The notes under the pieces: generated by a model | What the model was told of the DNA's origin: nothing | Databases searched by the model: none | Seen by the model: the letters and a program-made list of their open reading frames with translations, nothing else | Position numbers and translations under genes: made by a program | DNA from: Panaeolus papilionaceus | Taxonomy: Eukaryota > Basidiomycota > Agaricomycetes > Agaricales | Length of the DNA: 64,000 bases | Direction of reading: 5' to 3' | Assembly: GCA_015501605.1 (NCBI GenBank) | Contig: JADNRZ010000031.1 | Coordinates: 392,819 to 456,818 of the forward strand | Shown: piece by piece, positions 23,201 through 33,400 of the stretch | Layout: each line of letters begins with the position of its first letter | Position numbering within the stretch: position 1 is the first letter of the stretch

Positions 23201-23833
23201 GATCCATGCTTCTTGGGTTTCTTCAGCAATCCCTTCTTTCATAAATGATGTTACTTTTTCGTCAGTCGTGGTTTCAAGAGTGTTTGTTTGGTTCGTTGTT
23301 GTGTTCTTCCCCAGCATAAGCCTTACATGGGATTCTAGCGCGGCAATCGTGGTTTCGTCCAGGATGGCGGCGTCGGTCGGGTACCAGTCGGGTATCTTGT
23401 TCCAGGTTTCTATTCGGTGGATCTCCTGATCCATTTCTTCTTCTATGGAAGTCCTCCAATTAAACAAGGCCGTCTTCCAATCGATGTCGGGGTTTGTTTC
23501 TTGCAGCCACGGCAGTCCTAATATCATCTTCTGCTGTCCTAGTCCAGTCACTAGGAATTCTGTTCTTCTGATCTTGCCATAGATCTTCATATCGAGTGTA
23601 ATCTTGTGAGTAATCATTCCTTTCTTGTTCTTGGTTCCGTCAACGTTTCGGACTTGTATAGGGGTGTCGAGGGGTGTTAAGTGGGATTTGTGGGAGTGAG
23701 CAAATGATTGATCGATGAAAATTCCTGATGCTCCGGAATCAAGGAGTGCATGAATGGAAATGGGTTCGGCGGTTTTCTGGAAGTCACACGAGATAGTCAC
23801 AGGGACAGAAATAGTTTCATTGTGGGCTATCAA
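20222..23833 (-). pseudogene. Element A pol: protease, RT, RNase H, integrase, chromodomain
   Basis: Single reading frame with no frameshift across 3.6 kb but seven in-frame stops: TGA at 22919, 22727, 22496, 22016, 20852 and 20834, and TAG at 22724. Protease active site is ALLDSGASGIFID. RT shows [11 protein letters not shown] and the catalytic YMDD near 22530. RNase H and then an integrase HHCC (HPGELETF, CATCQQF) and core (DLITDLPPSKG, SDRDPRF, STAYHPQTD) follow. The C-terminal chromodomain carries EYMVSWKGFPPFHNSWEPE. Conserved TDGQTERVNQ reads TDSTTECYNQ, another Gly/Arg loss. The stops mostly fall at Arg positions, as expected from CGA to TGA changes. Confidence 0.9.
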
Positions 23834-23880
23834 AGCAGAACATACAGATACATAAGGGTCTGACGTTGAGGCAGAGCCCT

Positions 23881-25316
23881 TTAGGCAAAATCCTGTTCTT
23901 GCATTTCGGAGGTAAAGGCGGCGCGGTCTTCTTCATTTAATTCGCTGTAGATAGCGTGGATGTGCTTGACAAATTCCTTGGGATCTTTGGCGTACGAGTT
24001 ATTGTTGTTGTTCAGGTTCGTCCAGGTTCTAGTGTTCTCTCCTCCTGGTCCTCCAGTTGAGGGTGTTCCGTTGTTCTGTCGGTATCCTTGGTTTCCAGAG
24101 TTTCGGTTCGGGCAGTCACAGGCAATGTGTCCTGTTCGGTGGCATTTGAAGCATTCTCCTTTCCTGACGTGATCGAGATGTTTGGTTTCGGTAAGATTAA
24201 TTTGCCTGGGTCAGGCGAAATTAAATCCCATCTGGTTGGAAGTGAAGCAGCGAGGTGTGGAGTTTTTTGGAACAAAGGGGTTGGTCTCCCTCCAGATCGC
24301 ATCAGTCTCAGCTGCTTGGTCCATCCATTGTTGGAGGGTGACGGGGGGTCGCTATTGTTGCGGAGTTTATTGCTGATTGCAGTTTTGAGGGATCGGCAAT
24401 ACATCCTGGTGAGCTTCTTCTCGTTTTCTCCAATACGTTGTCCTGGCAGGGTTCGGGGGAATGTATATCCTGAAAGGGTCATCAGGTTCTTGAATGCAGT
24501 ATTATGTGCTTCGACTGTTCCAGTTTGTTTGAGGTCTTGGAGGTGATCATTAGCTTGATCTTCTTCGAGGCGAATCCCAAAGTCTTGTTCAAGCTTGTTG
24601 ATGAAAGCTTGGAACGTTCCATAAGTGATAGGCATGGCATTGTGAATGGCAGTGTTAAAGGCGTCCATGAGAAAGACTTTCTTCCAATCCATGGCTTCTC
24701 GGTTTCCTTTCTCTCCTTCGCCGAATTGGGAAAGAACATAAGCAATCTTTCATTCATCGGTGTTATAGATGTGATTGTTGATGAAGAGATAGTTGTAGCA
24801 TTGAGTGAGAAAATCACGGAGTTTGGAGCGATTTCCGGTGAATGGTTCGGGAGCTCCAAGTGATAATTCTTTCTGGTTGGGTGCTGGTGCCTGAGCAGGG
24901 ATAACAATGTTTTGCGGTGGGTTTCCTCCTGGTGGGTTGGGTCCTCCACCACCTCCTCCAGGTGGTGGTGGTCCTCCTCCTGCTCCTCCTCCTCCGGTCG
25001 GTGGGAGTGGAGCGCCTCCTGGGCCTCCTCCACCTCCTCCTGATGGTGGTGGCAGGGGTGATCCAGGCCTTCCTGGTCCTGGTCCTGGGGTTCCTGAACC
25101 TCCGGGCATTATTCCAGATGGTTCTCCTTGCGAATTGTTGGGTTTCTTCTTCTTTCCTTTTTCTGAGTCTGTCGGTGGCTTGTAATCCCAATCTCCTGGT
25201 CTTGGTTGTGGGCCACGTTGGCTAAAAGGTTCGTCGGAGTCTGAGTGGAAACTGGTTATTCCCTCTGTTGATCTGCCAAAGACAGCTCCTGCAACGTCTC
25301 CCATGGATACTGACAT
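23881..25316 (-). pseudogene. Element A gag with CCHC zinc knuckle
   Basis: Starts MSVSMGDVAGAVFGRS. A long Gly/Pro-rich low-complexity stretch (about 24920-25120) precedes the capsid-like part (PEPFTGNRSKLRDFLTQC). A TGA at 24750 interrupts the capsid region. A one-base loss in a C run (G run on the plus strand, 24343-24348) shifts the frame, and another TGA follows at 24211. The knuckle CFKCHRTGHIACDC (CX2CX4HX4C) is at about 24113-24155 and would bind nucleic acid. Gag ends at 23881, with pol in the -1 frame, so the intact element may have used frameshifting. Confidence 0.85.
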
Positions 25317-25724
25317 TGTATCGATATATCCGGGGATTTCGTGTGAAAAGACAGGGGTTCTAGTAATGGTAAGGTCTTGTTCACGAGGATCGTGGTATTC
25401 TTCTTGTTGGTCTGGTAGTTCTGGCGTCTGGTTTCATTCGTTCTGGCCCTCTGGTGTTTCGGGCAGCTCAGTCGTCATTCCGAGTTCTTCAATGGCTGTT
25501 ATCAGGGATCTGGGTTCTTCTGAACGTCCTTTGTCTGTATCTGGTGATCTGGGTGTTGTTCTGAGTTGGTGTCTCTGGGTGACTCCGGTAGTCAAGGATG
25601 GTGTTCTGACTGAGCTTGATGTTGATCCTGATCTGAGTCATCTGGTCTTGGTAACCTTCTTGGAAGCTGTCTTGAGTAGGGGTGAGGACTGTCAACATCA
25701 ACAACGGACAGTGTACGTTGAGAT

Positions 25725-25736
25725 AGCTAGTTCTTT
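25725..25736 (-). other. Element A primer-binding site, self-priming type
   Basis: Sense AAAGAACTAGCT follows the 5' LTR with no gap. It is the exact complement of AGCTAGTTCTTT in the LTR (25947-25958; 18580-18591 in the other LTR), which begins 33 nt after the TATATAAA box. This matches the Tf1/sushi mechanism, in which the 5' end of the RNA folds back as primer. No tRNA-like TGG start is present. Confidence 0.75.
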
Positions 25737-25957
25737 TGTTACGGTTGACTTGTTCAGCATGTACGAGTCCGGCCGTAGAGTCAACAAGAACAAGGTTTCG
25801 AAGGTGGAGTCGGAGTTGATTGGCATGTTACGTTCGAGTTCGAGAGAATCTAACTAAGAATGCCACTTCGAGACTCGCTCGATGGTATTGTCTTAGCAGA
25901 GAGCAAGTAAGAGAAGTCCAGTAGAAGTTATTGTTCTATTGTAGTTAAAGAACTAGC

Positions 25958-25991
25958 TAAAGAACATGGGTATAATACTGGGGTTTATATA
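25958..25991 (-). promoter_or_regulatory. Element A LTR promoter: TATA box and predicted start
   Basis: Sense TATATAAA (25991 to 25984) is followed 33 nt later by AGCTAGTTCTTT at 25958, the predicted RNA 5' end because it complements the PBS. The same arrangement is in the other LTR. Confidence 0.65.
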
Positions 25992-26064
25992 TGTAATACA
26001 GCTGGTCTGTGCGCAAGATAAATAAGAGTCAGAGGACGGGGTAAAAGGAGTCATGATGGGACAT

Positions 26065-28064
26065 TGATGTGCTGAGCGCAGGGAAACACCTATACAACAC
26101 CAACACAACAACACAACAAACCAACAACCTCAATAGAAGGTCTAAGGTCTTGTTACGAGCTACGAAGGTGTCCGTTGATGTCTGATCCTACAACAGTACT
26201 GCGTGTTCGAGGGGGAAATGTGACAAGTTGTCCGGTTCCTCACAAGGGGCAGCCGAATTAAGTGTGTTTTTAAACTAGAGGTAGCAAGTCCAAGCGTCGT
26301 AGACGACCGAGGAATGATGCCAGTGTCTAGGCTCGAGATAAAATAACCCAAAGAGATAGCAAAGATGACCCTAAGACAACCAACAGGTGTACAAAGGCGA
26401 CGTCTCCCACTAACTCTGACAAGAGACACAACAGTCCACGACTGAAGATGTCCTTAGAACCAACAATCGAGCCTTAGTCAGGCAAATGCACTCAACGATC
26501 CAATGACCGAGCTTGCAAACACACAAAATCCAACAAAAACCAATCAAATTCAACACACTAGTCGCACTCAAAGTACGCGAGAAACAACTCTTTGGGCCCT
26601 TAGACGCACACAATTGCTATCTAAGTCTTGGGGAGATTTTCTACTCTTTATTCTATGATTTACAGGGCTTTTTATACGAGAGTAGGGGTTTGGCTAAGAG
26701 AGTCGAAACAAACATAAGAGAAACTAAGAGAAAGAGCCAAGAGTGTCTTTGGAGAGCCGTCGATCACTCTGGCATACTAAGTAGTACTAAGAAAAGCTTG
26801 GTGAGTTGAATCACATGCCATATTATGAGGGTTGAACCTCTTTTACACCGGTTAGTCCGGCTTCACCACATCCGTTGGTACCCTCAGACTGGCCTCGACC
26901 AAGTCCGATCGCATTCGTAACCCTCATCTTTGTTGTTTCCTTCTCCTAAGTCTCCTTTGTCCTCTGATAGTCCCGACTTGTGAGGTTTAGACCTCCTTCG
27001 GACTCAAGGATAGGATCGGAGCTCTTTGGCGCTTAAGGTCGTAGCTTCTTAGAGGTCTTGTTCCACGGTGATCCCCGTTGATGGCATCACATGCCTTCGT
27101 AGGCTTTATCCGTGGCGATGTATAAGTCGAGTGTCAACGTAGGAGTTCGTAGATAGGCTTTTGAGGGTCTCAGGGTAATAGCATGCCTCGTAGACTTGTT
27201 AATATAAGAGGTGTTTATCGACGAAGGTCCGATGATGAGCAGTGCGCTCACCTGCACCCGTAAACCACCATTTTCGCATTTCACCATCATGCACGCACAC
27301 GCGCTCCAATTCACGATGCTTACCCATCCCGGTCATCACGGCTTCGTCACCAACTCACGGCGCTATCGCATAACTACGAGCGTCGCTCGTTACATTACCA
27401 TCAGCCGACCAACTTACCTTGCAACTGCGCACCCCATGGCGCCTACGGACTCTAAAATCCGTTTAATTCATCAATTTTCTTCAATATTTACCCTCTTTCC
27501 ATCGTCCAACTCCCATCTCCCCTCACTTCACCCCCTCCTTTTGTCCATTTTAAGTTATTTCTTTTGTTTCAAACCCTTTCTTGTGCGCTTCGGCGCTTTC
27601 TTATTTCGTTTCGAACCCCCTTAGTTGGTATTTTAGCTCCGATTCACCTTTGTACATAGTCTAGAGGCTTCGTAAAAATACTACAGCTACTTTTATGCCC
27701 ACATTTCGAACCTCTAAGTTTTAGTCTCATATATCAGTCCTAGGAAGCGTCGTCTGCTTCAAATATCTGTTTATTCTATCGCTACGAAGGCCTAGTCAAC
27801 TACGGAAACACCTACACGCACCCTCAGAGCGACTCTTGCGACGTTGACCTCACTCCGGTCATCAGTGTGATTTGTTTACGCACCTGAAGACGTCGTGCGC
27901 ACATCACCGACTTAAGTGCTAGTCATGACCTGATAAGTTCTAAGGTCCTGACACACGACTCCGAGACGTTCGACTACTGTCTGCGGTCCCTGTAGCTGTC
28001 CCAAGATCCCTCGAATGATGGTTTTACGTCGTTTTCAAGGGCTGAACGTGTTTTCAGCGTATCA
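26065..28064. mobile_element. 2,000-bp element C, probable solo LTR
   Basis: Interrupts A's 5' LTR. It begins TGATGTGCTGA and ends TCAGCGTATCA, so the ends are TG...CA and inversely repeated over 11 bp with two mismatches. It is flanked by ACAT (26061-26064) and ACGT (28065-28068), a 4-bp duplication with one CpG-type change. It is exactly 2,000 bp, with no transposase, gag or pol; the ORFs inside are short and unsupported. A solo LTR of a long-LTR family fits best. A non-autonomous TIR transposon is the alternative. Confidence 0.6.
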
Positions 28065-28316
28065 ACGTGTATGGGAATATAACAGAGAACGAGTCATAAG
28101 TGTGAGAGAGGAATGAGTCAGAGTTAGGAATAAGGAGTGAGACGACAGCGAGAATGGAAGTAGAGTGAAAAGAGGAAAAGATGAGAAGATAAGACGAGCT
28201 ACAAGTACAAAGAGAGATGATAGTACACAAGGATAAGATAATAGTCCAGATAAGATGAAGAAAAGATAGGGGCATAGTGATAAGACAAAGGATAAAAGAT
28301 AAAGCATAACAGTTTC

Positions 28317-28524
28317 CCTTTGTTTGTTCCCAAAGGCATTGTTTGGCATCAAGGCTGATGCCAATGCCAGCTCATCACTTAAATAGCTGTTCCACCTGGG
28401 TTTGATCCTTTACCTCTTTCTCTTTGGATCTCCCCCAGGTGAGTATACTTCTTGTATTTATGTAGAGCTGATATATATCTTTGGATCTCCCCCAGGACTT
28501 GTGTGTGTCTGAGGTGCCCTTACA
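28317..28524 (+). repeat. Element B 5' LTR, second part
   Basis: Last 208 bp of B's 5' LTR, with two differences from 33977-34184. It contains the TATA-like TTAAATAG (28379-28386). A 17-bp word TTTGGATCTCCCCCAGG occurs twice (about 28431 and 28483), with the first copy running into GTGAGTATAC, which looks like a splice donor. The second copy ends in CAG, like an acceptor. Confidence 0.95.
28379..28421 (+). promoter_or_regulatory. Element B LTR promoter and predicted RNA start
   Basis: TTAAATAG at 28379 is followed 33 nt later by ACCTCTTTCT (28412-28421). That sequence complements the putative primer site at 28527-28536, so 28412 is the likely RNA 5' end. The spacing equals that in element A. 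Confidence 0.6.
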
Positions 28525-28526
28525 GT

Positions 28527-28536
28527 AGAAAGAGGT
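28527..28536 (+). other. Element B primer-binding site, self-priming type
   Basis: AGAAAGAGGT lies 2 nt after the LTR end and complements ACCTCTTTCT at 28412-28421, the predicted RNA 5' end. The 10-nt match is shorter than in element A. Self-priming is inferred. Confidence 0.6.
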
Positions 28537-28654
28537 CATCTTGGAGACTGAGACTGCATACAGTCTGTTACATCCTCTGTTCTGCTTCTTCTGTTCAGCT
28601 GCATTATAGACTCTGTGCTTTCTCCCTCTCCTCTCTTCTCCCTGTCTGGCAACC

Positions 28655-30487
28655 ATGGATCTCCATACTTCACCACCTCCAGCTGCTTCTGTCTCTCTGT
28701 CTCAGTTGCCTTCCCTGGAAGACCAGGTATCCTCCATGCTTGCCCAGCAGGAATCCCACCAGGTAGCTATCTCCCACTTGAGGTCTTCTGTTCTTTCCTT
28801 GCTTCATTATTTTTCTTCCACTTTCAATCCCTCTTCCCTTTCTCTTTCTTCTTCTTCTCATTTTATTAGTGTACCTATGGAACATTCTTCTTCTTCTTCT
28901 CTTTCTTCTAGTAGTAGTCTTCCTCTTCCCCCCACTTCTATTCGGTCATCCAATAGAGTGGATCCTCCCCTCCCCACTGTCTCTTCTGGTTGCCCCAGTG
29001 GAATAGTGTCTTCCCCTCTCCTCACTGCCTCTTCTGGTTATCCTAGTGGAGTAGTGCATCCCTCTGCCCCTTCTTCTCATCGTCTTGGGACTCCTTTGAT
29101 GATTGCAGAAAAGGTTAGGCCAGCTCCTCCTCCCTGGTATGATGGTGATTGTCTCAAGGGCAAAGCCTTCTACAACTCTCTCATGGGATACTTCAGACTT
29201 TGTCCAGATCTCTTTCCTGACAAGTCTACCATGATTAGTTGGGCCCTCACGTTCATGTCTGCTGGTCGAGCTGCTCTATGGTCCTGCAGGATCTTTGAGC
29301 TCATTGAGGAAGGTTCCTCTCCTTACACAACTTGGGACCACTTTGCTGAAGACTTTCGCAAAGAGTTCTTCCCCTTGTGTGAGCAGGAAACTGCTGCCCT
29401 CATCTTGGAAGGTACCTCCTACTTCCAAGGGGATCGTTCTGTTGACGATTATGTTGACTCCTTCCGTGACCTTGTTGCTGAAGCTGGCTACTCTGACCCC
29501 TCCTACATTGTGGTCAAGTTCCGTTGTGGCCTCCACCCCTCCATCACTGATCATCTCAGTAAGCAGGTAGCTTCACATCCAGCTCATAACGATCCCTCTG
29601 GCTGGTACAAATTGGCCCGCCTTGTTGCTCTCAACTTGGCTGCTAATGACACCTTCCATCTGCAGCCTCCTCCTCCTCCTGTGCCTAGCCCACTCTCTGC
29701 TCTTCCTCCTTCCTTCTCACATTTCCTTGACCCCTCCCCTGGTCCTTTGTCTATTTGCACCACTCATGCCCCCTTACGAAAGCCTGTGACAAGTGAAGTC
29801 TCTGTGCAAACGCCCACACAAGCTCCACCTCTACCTTGTCCTAAAGTCGTTCTTGACTCTCGTAATTGGTATGCCCCTCTGGTTGATGAGACTCCATCTC
29901 TCCCAGATGAAGACAAGGTTCCCTCCTCTCCATCCTCCCTCCATGATCCTTCTGCTCTGCCCCGCCTACCTCGTCGCTCCAAATGGGAATGTTGTCGCCT
30001 TCCATCCTCATGCACCATCTCTTCTCTTGCACCTGGACCTAGCTCCCTTCACCTGAAGGTTGAGATAGAGACCACTGACTCCCATGAAGCTCGATCTGTT
30101 AAGGCCTTGCTTGACACTGGCGCTACTGGTCTGTTCATCGATCAAGAGTACGTCAAGTCCAACCGAATTGCCACCAGGAAGCTCAGCCACCCCATCCCTG
30201 TTCGTAACGTGGATGGAACGCTCAACAAGTCTGGTTCAATTACTGAGGTGGTTGACTTGATCCTCCAGTACAATGGCCACACAGAACGCGCACTCTTCTG
30301 TGTCACTGGCTTAGGGAAGCAGAAGCTGATCATTGGATATACTTGGTTCAGGGATCACAATCCTAAGTCAATTGGGAAACTGGAGAAGTCAAGATGTCTT
30401 GTTGCAAGCCTAGCAGTCGATGCTTTGGTTGCAAGAAGGAACTCAATGAGGAAAAGAAGGCTGCTCGTAAGGAAGAAGCCAAGGTGA
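28655..30487 (+). pseudogene. Element B gag-protease, ended by a frameshift
   Basis: 610-aa frame. The N-terminal 150 residues are Ser/Pro-rich. A retrotransposon Gag capsid-type domain follows (about residues 150-340: PPPWYDGDCLKGKAFYNSL through EFFPLCEQETA and VDDYVDSFRDLVAEAGY). After a Pro-rich linker the aspartic protease shows ALLDTGATGLFIDQEYV. At about 30366 the frame departs from the expected NP-K-x-NWETGEVK order by one base, so protease no longer reads into RT. No CCHC knuckle is seen in this Gag. Originally one polyprotein of about 1,700 aa is likely, as in Tf1-type elements. Confidence 0.85.
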
Positions 30488-33400
30488 ATGCCTGCCGCTC
30501 TGGTCCTGCCCCCTCTCTCACCCCTGAAGAGTCTTCCCCTGAAGATTCTGATGATCTCGAGTCCTCTGATCTGCCATTTGATCTTGAGGAAGGTGATCGT
30601 GTCTGGGTCTCTGGCTTACTCCCTGAGGAAGCTGAAGAGCATATCAACGCTACTTCAACCATCAGTCAATGCTTGGCTGAAGGTTTCTTGCGTAACTCTG
30701 CTCCTCAACCAGAACAGACCACTCTCCCTTCCTCACCTCATGGTCCAGTGCCTGACTATCAGAGTCTCTTCCATCACATCTTCTCTGAAGCTGAGTTTCT
30801 TAAGCTTCCTGAGAGAAGACCTTGGGATCATGCAATTGAGCTCATTCCTGGAGCTCAACCCAAGGGATGCAAGGTTTACCCATTAAACCCTGCAGAACGT
30901 GAAGAGGCTGAGCGCTTCCTTGCTGAGAACAAGGCTCAGGGAAAGATTCGCCGCTCCAAGTCCCCCATGGCATCACCAGTCTTCTTTGTGAAGAAAAAGG
31001 ATGGCTCCCTTCGTCTGGTCCAGGACTATCGCATGCTCAATGATATGACTGTGAAGAACAAGTACCCTCTCCCTCTCATCTCTGACCTTATCAACCAACT
31101 TCGTGGTGCGCGCTACTTCACCAAGCTTGACATTTGTTGGGGTTTCAACAATGTCTGCATCAAAGAAGGAGATGAGTGGAAGGCTGCTTTTCGCACTCAC
31201 AGAGGTCTCTTTGAACCTCTTGTCATGTTCTTTGGTCTCACCAACAGTCCTGCCACCTTCCAAACCATGATGAACGAGATCTTCCAAGACATGATCTCTG
31301 AAGGTGTGGTTGTGGTATACCTGGATGACATCCTGATCTTCACCAAGGATATTCCTGAGCATCGAGAGGTCACTCATAGGGTCCTGAAGCATCTAGAGGA
31401 ACATGGTCTCTGCCTCCGCCTGGAGAAATGCAAGTTTGAGAAAACACGCATTGAGTACCTTGGGCTTATCGTTGCTGAGAACCGAGTCGAGATGGATCCT
31501 GTCAAAGTTGCTGGAGTTGCTCAATGGCCCACCCCCACCAATAGGAAAGAAGTCCAATCTTTCCTGGGTTTTGCCAACTTATATCGACAGTTCATCAAGG
31601 ACTTCTCTCATCATGCACGTCCCCTCTTTGATCTTACCAAGAGCTCCACTGAGTTTTCCTGGTCTCCTGCTGCCGCTACTGCCTTCCAGTCCATCAAGGA
31701 TGCTGTCACCTCCTCCCCTGTCCTTGCCGCTCCCAATGATGATCTCCCTTTCCGGCTTGAAGCTGACTCTTCAGACTTCGCCACTGGTGCTGTACTCTCT
31801 CAGCAGTCTCCAGAAGATGGAAAGTGGCATCCAATCGCTTTCTTTTCCAAGTCACTCTCTCCTGTCGAAAGGAACTATGAGATTCATGACAAGGAAATGC
31901 TTGCAATCATTCGAGCCTTACAGGAATGGAGACACTTCCTTGAAGGTGCCCGCCACAAGTTTGAGATCTGGACTGACCACAAGAACTTGGAATACTTCAT
32001 GTCATCTCAGAACCTCAACCACAGGCAAGCCTGCTGGTCTCTCACTCTGGCCTGCTTTGACTTTGTCATGCAGCACAAGGCAGGAGCTACTATGGGAAAA
32101 GCAGATGCCCTCTCACGTCGGTCTGACCATGGTTCTAGTGAACATGACAACCAGAACATCACCCTCCTCACCCCAGGGATGTTTGCAGTTCGTGCACTAG
32201 AAGGTCTGGAATTTGTTGGACAGGAACACTCTCTGGTTCGTGAGATCCGTCGACATTCCAAGGAGGCTTCTGATCTTGAGGACACTGTGGCCAAGGCAGT
32301 CAAGGCGCTCAGAAAGACTGGATCTCAGTCTCTTCGCTCCTCAGAGTGGGATGAAGCTGATGGTCTTATCTACTTCTGTGGAAAGCTCTATGTCCCACCA
32401 GGTGGTGATCTTCGTCGTTGCATTGTGGCTCTCTGTCATGACTCCACTCTTGCTGGACACCCTGGACGTTGGAAGACCTTGGAGCTTGTGTCTAGGAACT
32501 ACTGGTGGCCACACATGTCTAAGTTCATTGGACGCTACACCAGCACCTGTGACATGTGTCTTAGGACCAAGACCATCAGGCAGCGACCCCTTGGAGAGCT
32601 AGAGCCCCTTCCTGTTCCTGACCACCATTGGGACCATATCAGTGTGGACTTCATTGTTGAGCTTCCAGAGTCTAATGGTTATGATGCCATCATGATTGTT
32701 GTCGACTCTCTTTCCAAATGTGCCCACTTCACTGCCACCACTACCACTGTCTCTGCCCTAGGCACTGCCCACATGTATCGTGACCATATCTGGAAACTCC
32801 ATGGCCTCCCATCCAAGGTAGTCTCTGATTGCAGTCCACAGTTCATTGCAGAGTTCACTACTGAACTCTACAGGCTGCTTGGGATTGAGCCAGCTCATAG
32901 CACTGCCTATCACCCTCAAACTGATGGGCAGACTGAGCGTGTCAACCAGGAGTTGGAACAATACCTCAGGCTCTACATCTCTGAGCGACAGGACGACTGG
33001 TACGACATCCTTTCCATGGCTGAGTTTGCCTACAACAACCATGTCCACTCCTCCACCCAGCATACTCCCTTCCTTCTAGACTCTGGTCAACATCCTTGCA
33101 TGGGCTTTGAACCTCTTCCTCCCTCCCAGATGGAAACTGTGAATGAGTTCACTGATAGGATGAAGACTGCTCTTGAGGAAGCACGTGCTGCCTTAGCAGC
33201 TGCTAAGGAGGACATGGCTAGGTACTACAACCGGCGTCGCACCAAGGCTCCTGAGATCAAGCCTGGAGATCGTGTCTACCTTGATGCCTCAGACATCCAA
33301 ACCACTCGGCCATCCAAGAAGCTCTCCCACAAGCGAGTTGGTCCTTACCCAGTCATTTCTAGTGTTGGAAAGAATGCCTACCGTCTTCAGCTTCCTAAAT

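Larger units (their letters stand above)
18370..28311 (-). mobile_element. Gypsy LTR retrotransposon A (chromovirus), inserted in B's LTR
   Basis: Inserted in B's 5' LTR with target duplication GTTTC (18365-18369 and 28312-28316). Coding orientation is minus. The LTRs are 571 bp: 18370-18940 (3') and 25737-28311 (5', interrupted by element C). They differ at 3 of 571 positions. Internal parts in sense order are the PBS, gag (25316-23881), pol (23833-20222) and an extra ORF (20173-18972). Gag and pol carry nine in-frame stops, so this copy cannot encode its own proteins. Confidence 0.95.
25737..28311 (-). repeat. Element A 5' LTR, interrupted by element C
   Basis: LTR parts are 25737-26064 and 28065-28311. 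Joined with the ACRT duplication counted once they give 571 bp, equal to the 3' LTR. Differences from the 3' LTR are one G/A change near 25773 and two near the U3 end (CATAACA against CGTGACA). Confidence 0.95.

Noticed and set aside
24907..25225. Pro/Gly-rich plus-strand ORFs in element A
   Set aside because: Antisense of the Gly/Pro-rich gag linker; low complexity on both strands.
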